A DNA stretch of 64,000 bases. Origin: Blattamonas nauphoetae (lineage: Eukaryota; Preaxostyla; Oxymonadida). This document shows, in pieces, positions 43,776 to 56,200 of the stretch. How positions within the stretch are numbered: the stretch's first letter is position 1; every line of letters begins with the position of its first letter. The translations under genes were made by a program, and so were the position numbers. The notes under the pieces were generated by a model that ran no database searches, was not told the origin of the DNA, and saw only the letters and a program-made list of their open reading frames with translations. The stretch is from the NCBI GenBank assembly GCA_033064195.1, contig JARBJD010000181.1, positions 62,001 through 126,000 on the forward strand, in the 5' to 3' direction.

Positions 43776-45235
43776 GAACGCGCGATCGTGGAGAGGAGGG
43801 AATGTGCGATCGTGGAGAGCAGGGACGCGCGATCGTGGAGAGGAGGGAGTGTGCGATCGTGGAGAGCAGGGAGTGTGCGATCGTGGAGAGCAGGGAGTGT
43901 GCGATCGTGGAGAGGAGGGACGCGCGATCGTGGAGAGGAGGGACGCGCGATCGTGGAGAGGAGGGACGCGCGATCGTGGAGAGGAGTGTGCGATCGTGGA
44001 GAGCAGGGAGTGTGCGATCGTGGAGAGCAGGGAGTGTGCGATCGTGGAGAGCAGGGAGTGCGCGATCGTGGAGAGGAGGAAGTGTACGATCGTGGAGAGG
44101 AGGGACGGAAGATCGTGAAGAGGAGGGAGTGTGCGTTCGAGTAGAGGAGGAAGTGTGCGATCGTGGAGAGCAGGGAGTGTGCGTTCGAGTAGAGCAGGGA
44201 GTGCGCGATCGTGGAGAGGAGGGAGTGTGCGATCGTGGAGAGGAGGGACGGAAGATCGTGAAGAGGAGGGAGTGTGCGTTCGAGTAGAGGAGGAAGTGTG
44301 CGATCGTGGAGAGGAGGGACGGAAGATCGTGAAGAGGAGGGAGTGCGCGATCGTGGAGAGGAGGAAGTGTGCGATCGTGGAGAGGAGGGACGGAAGATCG
44401 TTAAGAGGAGGGAGTGTGCGTTCGAGTAGAGCAGGGAGTGCGCGATCGTGGAGAGGAGGGAGTGTGCGATCGTGGAGAGGAGGGACGGAAGATCGTGAAG
44501 AGGAGGGAGTGTGCGTTCGAGTAGAGGAGGAAGTGTGCGATCGTGGAGAGGAGGGACGGAAGATCGTTAAGAGGAGGGAGTGTGCGTTCGAGTAGAGCAG
44601 GGAGTGCGCGATCGTGGAGAGCAGGGAGTGTGCGATCGTGAAGAGGAGGGACGCGCGATCGTGGAGAGGAGGGAGTGTGCGATCGTGGAGAGCAGGGAGT
44701 GCGCGATCGTGGAGAGGAGGAAGTGTACGATCGTGGAGAGGAGGGACGGAAGATCGTGAAGAGGAGGGAGTGTGCGTTCGAGTAGAGCAGGGAGTGCGCG
44801 ATCGTGGAGAGGAGGGAGTGTGCGATCGTGGAGAGGAGGGACGGAAGATCGTGAAGAGGAGGGAGTGCGCGATCGTGGAGAGGAGGGACGGAAGATCGTT
44901 AAGAGGAGGGAGTGTGCGTTCGAGTAGAGCAGGGAGTGCGCGATCGTGGAGAGGAGGGAGTGTGCGATCGTGGAGAGGAGGGACGGAAGATCGTGAAGAG
45001 GAGGGAGTGTGCGTTCGAGTAGAGCAGGGAGTGCGCGATCGTGGAGAGGAGGGACGGAAGATCGTTAAGAGGAGGGAGTGTGAGTAGAGCAGGGAGTGCG
45101 CGATCGTGGAGAGGAGGACGTGTGAGGAGGACGGAAGATCGTGAAGAGGAGGAGTGCGTCTGGAGGGAGGACGGAAGATCGTTAAGAGGAGGGAGTGTGC
45201 GTTCGAGTAGAGCAGGAGTGGAGCGATCGTGGAGG
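43776..45235 (+). repeat. 24-bp minisatellite, about 60 units
   Basis: Consensus unit GCGATCGTGGAGAGGAGGGAGTGT written as 24 bases in three parts: GCGATCG, TGGAGAGGAGGG, AGTGT. Variants (ACGCGCGATCG, ACGGAAGATCGTGAAG, GCGTTCGAGTAGAG) are arranged in a higher-order pattern, clearest from 44100 to 45060. Because 24 is divisible by three, long open frames appear on the plus strand (43725-45087); they are probably not genes. The array decays at its right end into GA-rich sequence. Confidence 0.9.
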
Positions 45236-45529
45236 GAGGGAGGGATGGAAGAGAGGAAGAGGAGGAAGGAGGAGATCGTGGAGAGGAAAGGACGGAGATG
45301 AATGAAGGTGGCTCACTGGGACTAGGTGTGAGTGGTTGTGAAGCGCGTCAGTGACGGCCTGTCCGGTGAAGTGAACGACAGTACCATCAGAACGAGGTGA
45401 TTGGGATAAGGTGACCACTGTTGAGGGTGAGGACGCATGTTGAGAGGAATATTGAATGAGTTGATGATTGAATCGAAGGATCGACGATGAATTCGTCGGA
45501 TGTGCACTTCACTGAGAGCAGATTGTGTG

Positions 45530-47311
45530 TCAAGCTCTGGAAAATCGAAGATGAGGAAGCGAGAAAAGGGGTCTTCGACGGCCGATCAGAGTCTGTGGTC
45601 GGAGAAGATTATACAAGATCCTGCTGATGGCGTTTTGTGTTGGATGAGGGATCAGCGTACTGTCCAGTCTGTCCTCGTCAACGATCCGGTAATTCTCGGC
45701 AATTGTCGTGGAGTCACAGTTCGTGATTCTTGTTGCGAACAACGACGAGCACCCTGGGTTCTGGAGCACGAACTCCATCCCTTCTGAAGAGTCGATTCCT
45801 CTGAATATGAGGCGCATGGCACAACTCACCTCGCCTTCAGAGGGAGGACGGCAGCAGTCCATGAAGAGTATGAGGCAGAGACTGGCTGGAAAACCGAGCC
45901 TGAGATGGAAAGAGAGGAAGGGCCGGAGAGTGTCGCACTTCCATCAAACTGCGCTGAACACGCCATGAACAAACAGCGACTGAACGTGATGTGGTTTTGA
46001 ACGATGCCGTTGATTTCTGGATGATTCTGTTGAAGGAGGCGGCAAAGGGGTGAAGGAGACGTTCGAGCAGACGAGGGATTCTCCGTTGTTGAGTCCACAC
46101 ACCCTGTTCCACTAAGTTGGTTCGAGCTCATTGTGTCAGGAGGCGGGAAGAGAGGAGAGATGAGTCAACTGTGAGTTGAGTCGGTACGACTTGATTCTGT
46201 TCTGTCGAAAGTGTCCTGGGGAGAGGAGAGGACCAGTTCCAAGAACGAGGCTGGTGACGTGAATGAGGAGACCGGAGCAGCTGACAGAAGCTGCACTGTT
46301 TATCTCAGAGCAGGGTGGTTGGGCGGAGGAGAATTTGCGGATTGGGGAAAAGGCAATCAGTGGAAGGAGTGTCCGAAGTTCACTCGATCTGGGAACAACG
46401 TCAATGAAAGAAATTGAACATCCATCGTTCACCTCAGAACAGACAAGCATAAATGGGGAACATGCAGGATTTGAGATGATCATGCTTGACGAAATGACCA
46501 CGTTGGAGTTCGAGAGTTGTCCGTTCGAAAGAAACATCCCTCGACAATCAATTATCATCCATGAAACATAAATCGAACAATTTGAGAAGATAAATATGAA
46601 TTTGATCGTTTCTTCATGGTAGTTTGCTTTGTTTTTCCACGTCCGAGATTCATGTTGACGAGCTTCGTCCACCAACCATGTAGAATAGATTCTTGTTTCT
46701 TTTCCTCGAAGATTCATCGTCGTTGATGAGACTAGGTACTGATGCGCATGATATTTATCGTATTTTAAATCGAGTATGCGGTGAAATCCGTCTTGATCGC
46801 CATTTTCTCGTGTCGGCTTCTCTTCAATCGCAAGTCAGAGCAGAATGATGAAATATCGTCAGAGTCGCACTTGGTGGTTTGTTTCGGAAGTTGATCGAGA
46901 AAAAGTGAGTCATCCGCCTAATCATCGGAGGCTGGTTGTAAATTGGCTGCCCACGTTCGTTCCGCAATTCTTTGCATGAATAAGACCCGCTCAACACATC
47001 ATTTCCCGTGTGTACGATGAGGGAATCTGTTTCATTCTGTGGCAGTAGCCTATTTTCGGAGAGCGGCACGTTCAGATCCTCCTTCCGTTTGGCTTCGATA
47101 CAGTTCTCGATTGTGAGTGAGTCGGAGATTGTGTCAAATCTGAAGAGGTGATTGGTTCCTTCAAATCACGTTCTGACAAAGAGAAAGGCGGAGTTATGGA
47201 CAGTGTCGGGAACGGGATGTCCTTGAAGTTCTCCGTGTTGTTCGGAAGAACAGAGGAGGTATGTGGTTCGGCTAATTGATGAAAATGAGTATAGAAACAA
47301 TAAAGATGCAT
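45530..47311 (-). pseudogene. Broken beta-helix surface-protein gene, minus-strand copy
   Basis: On the minus strand the order is N-terminus near 47311 (MHLYCFYTHFHQ), 'ENRLLPQNETDSLIVHTGND' (46824-47069), 'IFSNCSIYVSWMIIDCRGMF' with 'SMIISNPACSPFMLVCSEVN' (46136-46717), 'ITFSRCLFMACSAQFDGSA' (45826-46131) and 'MEFVLQNPGCSSLFATRITNC' (45530-45862). The pieces are colinear with a beta-helix ectodomain but lie in different frames with stops between, so the gene is decayed (introns explain at most some of the joins). It is the inverted paralog of 36342-37370. Confidence 0.65.
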
Positions 47312-47649
47312 ACTGATGTTGGGAGTTTTTCCTATTTCATTTCTTTCTGTTTATTTCAGATTGTTACACGATCAAGTCATCTATGTCGGATAAATGATGA
47401 GAAACATGGGAAGAAGAGGGTAATAACAGCGGAGATACATACTGATGGAGTGATTTTTCACCAGATTAATTCGATACGATATCAATGACAAGAAGAAGAG
47501 GAGTCAATTCTGGGTCAAGTGGTTTTTCACGAATTTGGATTCAACACAGACAAAATTGATTTAGAACCCGACAATAGAAGGGTTGAATGTAGAACGGAAG
47601 TCAAATTGCGGAATGAGAGGTCCTGAAAGAAAAGAGATGACGAAGACAA

Positions 47650-47880
47650 CTCATCGTGGGGAAGAGGATCGGGACAAATCGGACATGTCCGATTTGTCCG
47701 ATTTGTCCTCTTTTGAGATAAGTGCAGAAGTTGGATGAACTAATTGAGAGAAAGTTCCAGTGTGAATATAAGGTGCTTGTCCGATTTGTCCTCCTCTTTG
47801 TCCTCTCTTGGGCCGATCGTCCTCTAAACTCCTAATTAGGAGTTTAGGAGACAGAGCCCCTACGGCTCGTGATTCACCAC
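47650..47880. repeat. GTCC-rich dispersed repeat, related to the 363-bp family
   Basis: Contains TCGGACATGTCCGA, repeated GATTTGTCC and the palindrome CTCCTAATTAGGAG. Its left flank (CCTGAAAGAAA...GGGGAAGAGGATCGGGACA) resembles the flank and start of the 54231 copy, indicating a shared family. Confidence 0.55.
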
Positions 47881-48124
47881 CAAACTGATTTTCACACATA
47901 TTAACGCCCTTTTTAATGTCATACGATGGATATGATCGAATATTGAAGGATCAAGTCTGCTATATAGTCAGAAAATTCCATGAAAAAAGTGCGGGGTGAA
48001 GACACTTCTTTTCAGACATTTTGAAGCATTCTCTGGTATTGAACAGGTCCGAATAGAGACAAAGAGTGTTTGAAGAACAGAGAGAAGGTGAATTCAGATG
48101 AAATGGAGGAAAACAATGCTGATT

Positions 48125-48205
48125 TTCCGAGGAGGACAGGACCCCTGTCCTCTGTCCTCAAGATTTTGTCCTTCGTCCGTCCTCTTAACATCATAACAGT
48201 GTGAT
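48125..48205 (-). repeat. GTCC-rich repeat fragment sharing ATGATGTTAAG with 43276
   Basis: GGACAGGACCCCTGTCC-type palindromic sequence followed by GTCCGTCCTCTTAACATCAT; the inverse (ATGATGTTAAGAGGACGG) parallels 43281-43330 (ATGATGTTAAGTTGTCCTG). Confidence 0.5.
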
Positions 48206-51040
48206 GATTTTCCTGAAGTGGTTAAGCTATTTGAGACTTACCGACCCAAGCGAGTTTTGAAGAAAGTGTGGGATGACTGTTCGGATCAACATTCCAAAGT
48301 CAAATAAGCGAATAAAGGTGGAGAAATGAGTGAAAATGGAAAGCGAAGGATGAATTGAACTAGAATTGATCGTTAAGAGTTAACAGTTCAGAGATCCAGG
48401 ACCATCGTACCAATTTATGGGAATGATCACCATGGAACAGAATCGATACTCACCATTAATGAGATTGAATTGATTCTTTTGACTCGTTATTCGAAGATAT
48501 ACTATTGTTATCACTCTTAACACTAATTGACCACACATCCAATTGCTGCCATGTTTCCAAAACTCAAGAACAGTTCACTCGTGTTCTTCTTCGGATAGTA
48601 CCTATCAGCAACAATGATGTGACAGATGGTGTACTGAAGACAATCATTGCATGCCTCTTCTATTTGAAAGCTATGTTGGGATGGACTGAGAACGACTTTC
48701 ACATCGCGATCGTTCGTTGTGGATTCGAATCTGTCCGACAAATTCTCTGAAACACCTCTCACACAATTGGAAAAAATCGTCTCCATGTCACAGTGCTGAA
48801 ACATGCTCAAATCATGATCACCAGACCATCTTTCAACGAATGCCATTAGGATGCATTGGAGGTGCTCTGTCCGTAAAAAATTGGAAGCAAACCCTTGCAA
48901 CAGCTCTGACATAATTTGCACTGCTTGATCTCAACAGCGGAGACAGAAAGTCAAGGCAAGTTGACGAAGGAACAGCTCGGAAGAAGCAATCGACTCTGGC
49001 TCAACTGCCAGAATCCCTCTCAGCACCCAGACACCAATCCACAATTGCTGAGCCACACTCCACTGTCCAGCACATGGTCACTCAATCGAGACAAGATGAA
49101 CTGCTTCAGGCCATTCGGAGTGGATCGGCTTGTTCACGAACCAGTACTGATCAGGAAATGAAAGAGACTGCAACCAACTCCCAATCCAGATTTTGCTTTA
49201 AGTACGCATCTAGTTCAGATTAACATGCTGAATCTGAAGATCGCCGAGAAAGATGACAACCACTCATCGTCATCGACTATGTTCCCTGACTCACGCAAAC
49301 CAAACCAGATTATCTAAGTACAACTGATTCTTTGAATGATGGAGGTGGATGGAGCTGACTTTCCGCTTCGGAAACAGGCCATTCGAACCAGCAGCGATCC
49401 GAATCTGTCACTCTGATACCGTGATGTTCTTCTTGCGTTCGATTGTTGACCAGCTTGTTGTACTGTCGAATGGAAACTTTTCTGTTGAAATCATCGACAC
49501 GATTCTGTCGCAAGAAACAGACGAGCGTGAAGATATGGATATTGAAGAGCGAATGAGGGCAGACGGAAGAGTCAATCTTGACAAACCTATTCAGACCCCG
49601 TCACCCATCTTTTTATGCTCCTCTGCAATGTTTGAAGCGAGTGGAGTCTCATTCAGTGATTTATGCCGCCGTCGAACAACGTCACTATTTCTGCAACATT
49701 TTGTGTCGATCGCGCCTTTTTCCGTGACATGACGTCATCTGACAAGCTATCTTCACACTCTAAGCTGGTTGAAGTTTGGGAGTAACGTGGTGGAGTGAGT
49801 GGTGGAGGTGATGAACAACGAGGGCATCGTGTTTGTTGTCCTGGACATTTTTGGGCTGTTCGATGAGAGCTTGGGATTCCGCTGCTTCCGAATGAACAAG
49901 ACACCTCCACCACACTCTCTCTGCAGCTCTCCCTCGCCAAACCCTCTCTCCATCCCTTTGCAACAGAGCCTGCTGTTTCACCATGGTGCCATGGAATTGC
50001 CTCCAGCTGCGGCTGGCCCAACCTTCACTACTGGCACTGCAGACTGCTTTACGCCTCTATTCCACCCGTCGAGCTTCTGAACTCAAGCCCAGTCTGTGTT
50101 ATATCGCCACTGCTAACACTGGTAGTACAGTCGCTGTCACGTGGGTTCGCGGATCAAGGACGAAATTACACTCTTTCATTTCACATACTTTTTCTTTATT
50201 ATCCTTTGCTCTACATCTGCTAGTATTCGACAAACCCGAAAAAGTGGTTGATCTTGCGTGAAGTGAAAATGAAAAAGAGAATGGGTTAATCTCCAATGCC
50301 CACCAAGTGTTCCTCATTATCAACAATGAGTCGAGGATCCATTATTGACAAGAATTCAATCAATGATCATTATCAGCGTCAAGAGTGAAGATCTAATTGG
50401 ATGAGTGGATCCTGCTACCATATGCTTCTACTGACAAGTCTCGGTTTGTCAACTGTTTCAATATGAGTTTTTTTCAGGTTCTCTTTCATTTTGAAGCCAG
50501 AAATTCTCTGTTGTCAATAGATCTAGACATGGTGGAAACAAGTTCATTGGTGATCATGATTGTTTGACTATCAAACCGTAATGAGTGTTTGATTAGTTTC
50601 TGTTTGGTGTTTTGAAGTGATTACCTTCGATATTGGTATCTATCACGGAATCCACTGGCGGATTTGTTCAACGAATGTATGTCCTCTGTCTTTCTCATTG
50701 AAGTCCTGATTACTTCTGCCACGATTTCAAGAAGCTCAGAATCGTGGTTTAACCTTTGAGGATTCATCTTGCAAGGGGTACGACAGACCAACCAGCCATC
50801 TTTTTAGGAAGGATCTCTTTCTTCACATGTGGTTTTGGTTTTCATCTTGCTTGAGTCAACAAAAGGGGAAAAGAGAATGGAAAGAGAAGGACAGACTTTT
50901 TTTGAGAGTATACAAGGAACCATTCGATGGTATTTTCAAGTCCTTTTTGTGGGGGTTTTGATTCGTTCATTTTCAACTCCACACCTGTTCTTCACTGTTT
51001 TCCTTCATTTCTGAATCGATACCTGCTCTCAATTTAGGGA

Positions 51041-51140
51041 GGAGCAATTGTCCGGACAAGGTGAGGCGCTGTCCGTCCTCGGACAGCGCCTAATTAGGAT
51101 GTCATTGCTCGTAACTTTTCAAAAAGGGTTTGATCAACTT
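51041..51140 (+). repeat. Fragment matching the 3' end of the DIRS-like recombinase region
   Basis: The first 60 or so bases (GGAGCAATTGTCCGGACAAG onward through the CCTAATTAGG palindrome) are identical to the inverse of 37950-38010; the next 40 (GGGTTTGATCAAC) are diverged but alignable. It is a solo relic of a related element or a separately mobile hairpin block. Confidence 0.65.
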
Positions 51141-51626
51141 TTTCTGAAATTTATTGACTAACTTGGAGAATTGAATCATTTTTAAGAAATAGGAGAGGAG
51201 GAAAAGATGAAGAGAGATGTGATGGAGAACAGAGAAGATGAAGAGAAAGAGTTGGATGGAGAAGAGAAAGAGGATGGATAGAAATAGGTGTGGAAGGGAA
51301 GGACGAGAACGAATGATCGAGTCGGTATGGCCTTTATGTGGTTTTTGATGGACTGATTGTGAGGAAGTTCCTTTCGGAGTGTCTCCTCTCATCATTTCGT
51401 TTCTCTCCCTTCGTCTCGTATCAACTTCGTTGTTCCTCATTCTCCGATTCATCTCCTCTTCTCTCCTCTTCATTTTCGCTGCTTCCTGTCTTGTCATTCT
51501 TGTCAGATCTGCCACACACGCCCGCTGGCTGGTCCGACATTCATCGATGAAAATGGAAAGGGGGTCAGTGGAGTCTCGGGATGGTTCAGTATCATCTTGT
51601 GAGGGTGTGGGTGTTTCCCAGGAGGT

Positions 51627-53240
51627 TTAGTTCACATTGTCGAAGTGCCGCTTTCCTTCTTCCTCCTTCCTTCGTTGTTCCTCTTCCTCTTTCTTCTTTC
51701 GTTCGTCTTCTTCTCGTTTCTGAGAGAAGCTGCCGCGTGAACTCGCACCAGTTGAAGTTGACGGGCCAACTGGGCGAGCTGGAGAACTGGACGTGTCGAT
51801 CATCTTCCCAATGCCCCAGCGAGCAAATGCACTGGACACACTCGATCCGGTCTCGATCGTCGCTGAGTCTTTCTGAGCTGCTCGTTGCCTCTCTCGCTCC
51901 AAATCCTCTCTGATCTTTCGCTGCTTCTCTTCCGCTGCTTCTCTCTCAGCATTTTGCTTCCTCTCCCACTCTGACTTTTTCTGACTTTCAGCTTGACGTT
52001 TTCGTTCGGCCTCCCTTTCTCTCTCCTCCTCCTTTTGTTGTTCCTCTTTCTTCCTTCGTTCTTCCGCTTCCTTCTCCTTCCGAAGCGTCTCCTGAACTTC
52101 TCGTTTGATTCTCTCCTTTTTCTCTCTCTCCTCATCTTCCCTCCTCTTCTCCTCTTTCCTCCTTTCCTCTTCCATCCTCTCATTCCGCTCTCTCTCCTCC
52201 CGTCTTTCCTGTTCTCGCCGATTCTCATCCTCTTTCCGTCTCAAACGCTCCTTCTCTTCGCGGTCTTGATCGTCCTTCTCCTGTGGGATTCTTCTTTCCT
52301 CTTCAGCCTCTCTTTCCCGATTGAGCATGTCGGCTCGCATGCGCTCCTCATCGATCTCTTTTTGTCTCCGGTCTGCTTCCTCTTTTTGACGTTTTGCTTC
52401 TTCCTTCTTTCTTTGTTCTTCTTCTTCCTTTTTCTTTCGTTCGTCTTCTTCTCGTTTCTGAGAGAAGTTGCCTCGAGATGACGATGATGTCAGTTGGGGA
52501 CCGACTGGACGAGATCCAACTCCAGTGTCGATCATCTTCCCAATGCCCCAGCGAGCAAACGCACTTGACACACTCGATCCTGTCTCGATCGTCGCTGAGT
52601 CTTTCTGAGCTGCTCGTTGTCTCTCTCGCTCCAAATCCTCTCTGATCTTTCGTTGTTTCTCTCCCGCTGCTTCTCGTTCAGCTTCTTGCTTCCTTTCCCA
52701 TTCTGACTTCTTTGGGGGAATATTCGCTTTCTTCTCTTCCTCCCTTCGCCTCTCCTCTTCCTTTCTTCTCTTCTGCGATTTCACGCCTCACTCGTTCCTG
52801 AATTCGCTTTTTCTCTTCTTCCTCCTTCCTTCTCGCTTCTTCTTCCTTCCTTTTTGCTTCTTCCTTCATCTTCCGTTCTTCTTCCTTTCGAAGTTCCTCC
52901 TTTCTCTCCTCTTCTCATTGCTTCTCTTCAGTGAGTTCTTTCCGCACTCTTTCTTCAATTTTCTTTCGCTCTTCCTCTTCCCATCGTTTCGCATCTTCTT
53001 TGCTTCGTCTTTCTTCATCTTCCCATCTTCGCTTCGCTTCTCGTTCAATTCTTTCCTCTTCTTCTCTCCTCTTCCTATCTTCTTCTCGCCTCGCTTTTCC
53101 TCATCTTCCTTTCTTCGTTCTTCCTCCAATTCCTTCATCACCCTTTCTTCAATCTGCTTTCTCTCATCTTCTCTCCGCTTCTCTTCCTCTTTCTCTCGCT
53201 CTTCTCTCTCAGTCACCTGTTTCCTTTCCCATTCTGTCAT
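51627..53240 (-). pseudogene. Charged coiled-coil protein gene with duplicated module, frame broken
   Basis: Minus strand, starting MTEWERKQVTEREEREKEEE at 53240. Near-continuous Glu/Lys/Arg coiled coil, with two copies of a module of about 60 residues (around 52650-52480 and 51960-51780) containing 'SSVSSAFARWGIGKMIDT' and 'REDLERERQRAAQKDSATIE', followed by 'SQKREEDERKKKEEEEQ'. The clean frame runs 52784-51627. Upstream the coiled-coil text continues in other frames, with shifts near 53100 and near 52780 and an in-frame stop near 52918, so it is either a recent pseudogene or carries assembly errors. A downstream frame (51515-51390, 'RMTRQEAAKMKRREEEMNRR') may be a further exon. Function unknown, possibly cytoskeletal. 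Confidence 0.55.
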
Positions 53241-56200
53241 TCGATCTCATGAGGGTGGAGGAGGAGATGAATAGATGTGAGTGGCTGTGAGAAGGAAGGG
53301 ATGGACTGAAAAACCTCATTCACTTTACGAATGATTACATACGTTCTGCATCTTTCTGAGATGTCTGTCTCATGTTTTATCGATTAACTGTTCCACTTTA
53401 AATTTCTGTATAGTCAGGACACTTATTGTCATAAAAATGAAGAAATATCTGTAAGTCAGAGTAGGGAGAAGCATACTTTTCAAATTGGTTTCGTTTGATG
53501 TTTCCGTTTCGTTCTTTTCTCCAACTCCATTGTTCACGAGCTCGGACCCTCGATTATGAAGATCGTCCTCTCCTCTCACTCTGTTTTGTCTCTTCGTCCC
53601 AACTCCCAGTTCATTGTTTACGAATCAGCTCGGTTTGTCCTCCTTTGGCCTCATCTATTCCGTCTTCACAGGATCGACAGGTCAATCTGCCTTCTGGAGG
53701 GAAGATCAACAATAATAAATGTGAAAAAAGCGATCAATAATATGAATATGAATCATTTTGATTCGGAAAAGTGTAATACAGACTATTTCGAGGTAGAAAA
53801 CGATCCGTTCATTTAGGGCGACAAATGAGAGTGTAACGACCATCTCATTTGGATAAGGGCGAGAAAGCATCGTATCTGGATTCAAAATGAGAAATTTCTT
53901 TATAAGAAAACATCTTGAACCAAAAGGAACGAGATACCAGTCAAGATCATCAACAAACCAACAAAGTGTGCAACAGAGCGGCGAATTTTGAAGGCAAATT
54001 GATTCGATCATGTTTGAAATAAGATACTACTATCATTGACTGAATTCTGACGTGTAACATCATTGAAAGAGAAATAATGTGTCAAATCGGAAATGAACTG
54101 AATTCCCGGAATGAGTTTATAAAAGTATCGCAGAATGAGTGGTTGCTAGAAAATGATGTGAAGAATGGAATTTCGAAGTGAAAACCGATTTAAGTGACCC
54201 TGAAAGAAATGGGACGACGAAATTAACTTGAGATGGGGAGGACGATCCGGACATGTCCAGGACAGGACAGTTTTGTCCATTTTGATCTGATCACAATTGG
54301 ATTGTGAAGAAATTCAGATGATTCGTTTTTTCAACAATTGAGTGAATGTCCAAGATCGGACAAGCTCGGACATTTCTGCAATTAATGGGTCTTTTTGTCC
54401 AAATTCTCTAGTACTCGTTTATCATTTTGATGAAAGACAAAATCTGAATTTAATCACCACTATTCACTTATTTATTAACGAATTGAGTGTCAATCACATT
54501 GATTTAGGCCACATGAAGCACTTCTTTTTCACTTGGACCTGTCCGCTGTCCGTTGTCCGAGTTGAACGTCTTTTTGTCCGTCCGTTGCTCATCCTTATCT
54601 CAATTTAAGATTTATTTATCCCATTTCACAGAAAACATTCTCATTTGTTTTGTCCAGCGGTTCTCAACTTTCTGGGTCAGATCACGTGTCCCGTTTTCCT
54701 GGAAAAAAGGAGGAATGTCGAATAGCTGGATCGACATGAAGTGGTGACAAAAAGAGAATAAAGGGAAAAGAAAAGGCTAATATTGTGTGACACAATCGCG
54801 AAATCATGTGATGGCGACTGTAGCTTTGTGGTCACAGCTGAATGGACCTTCGTGGACGGCTGCCTTGCACGTGGGACAATGACGGAGATATCGAGTACGA
54901 GGAAGAGACAAGCGAATGACGGACGAGTTCTCATGGAAGCCTCAGACTGAGTGAACTAGCGATGGAGAAAGGAAGGAAGACAGACGAGCTCATTCTCAAA
55001 CTCGCAACGAGGAAGCGATGCCAAAGATAACTACATTCAAGCGGAGGAAAACTCCAAGCGAGGGAGGAGTGTGACGGTTCATGCTTGCGATGCTATCTCA
55101 GTCGAGATTGCTGTCAACAATGAAGCATTCTACCAGACAGAGCTCGAACAGCCCTAAACTTTTGCCATCTTTGGACCCCTTTTTGTTATTCGGAGTGTAC
55201 GCACAACATTCAGCAAGTTCGTCCTCGCCCGCTCGCCACTCCTGCCGGACCATCACACTTTGTCCCTGTCGGTTCGATATCGTTCTCGGATTGTTCAGCT
55301 GTCAATTGTGGAGTGATCTTTGCAGAAATGGATGACGCATGAACCCTCCTCTTCGTTGTCTGACTCGATCCACTCAGGAGTTTCTCGTCTGCTGCTCCAC
55401 ATTCTCGTAATCTTGCCTCTCAAATCGCTCACAAATTGGATGACACTGAGACAACGTGTTTGAAGGCGTACTACATCGTTCTGAACTTGAAAAACAATTT
55501 GGCTCTAGTCGACATAGACAAAGCCGTGTCAAATTTCGTTATTCGAATCAGGGTAGCGACTCTCCATCCAACAGACTGTCGGTTTCGTTCGCTTCGTTTA
55601 TCTCGATGTAGCGAACAACTTCAACCCCACTCGCTCCCACATATAGAAGGATGAGGTCGATACGCACGCGTTTTGGACATCCGGCACGCAGAACACTCTG
55701 ACCCATCCAACAAGTCGCTCATCTTCAAGACGGACAGGTTCACTTCAGCTATCCTCGACAACACGTCGTTCATCCACGATCCAGCCCAACTCGACGAGGT
55801 CATCCTGAAATATGTCGAATTCCTCAAAAACCTCTCCGCCCGCTTTCTCTACGGCAGTCAGGACGACACACTCACTGGCGACGAATTTTACGACAAAAAT
55901 CTTGCCGCAGTTGCAGAAGATCAAGAAGGAGTGCTTGCAGAAGACGATCTCGTCACCTGATCTCGACCTCGATGGTTTTCCTTGTTGTTCTGTCATTTTC
56001 TCGTTTGTGTGCAGAAGTGAGGGGTCGTGCGTTACCCGAGGTCTTCCACCGCAGACTTTCCAGATGAGCCAGACCGGGAAATGAGTGAAAGCGAAGAGGG
56101 CAGCATGAACAACGCTTCTGAGAGTGTGGACGATTTGAGGATGACAATCTCCACGCTCTCTGACATCTTCTGTTTGAAAGTCTGTTCCACTGATCGAACG

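Larger units (their letters stand above)
47312..51040. other. Repeat-rich, gene-poor stretch
   Basis: Holds a GTCC-rich repeat at 47650-47880 (GGACATGTCC, CTCCTAATTAGGAG), another at 48125-48205, and short open frames at 48523-48921 (minus), 49349-49732 (plus) and 49653-50021 (minus) that show no family motif. The 127-aa frame at 49349 (MELTFRFGNRPFEPAAIRIC) is the most protein-like but is unsupported. Confidence 0.45.

Noticed and set aside
43725-45087. Long plus-strand open frames with VERRDARSWRGG-type repeats
   Set aside because: The 24-bp array is open in several frames at once; no start context, intron or non-repeat domain supports a gene.
43776-45235. CRISPR array
   Set aside because: Units are contiguous 24-mers with no unique spacers, and the window is eukaryotic.
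49349-49732. 127-aa plus-strand frame as a gene
   Set aside because: No family motif, no signal peptide, and no splice partners could be found; left as unsupported.
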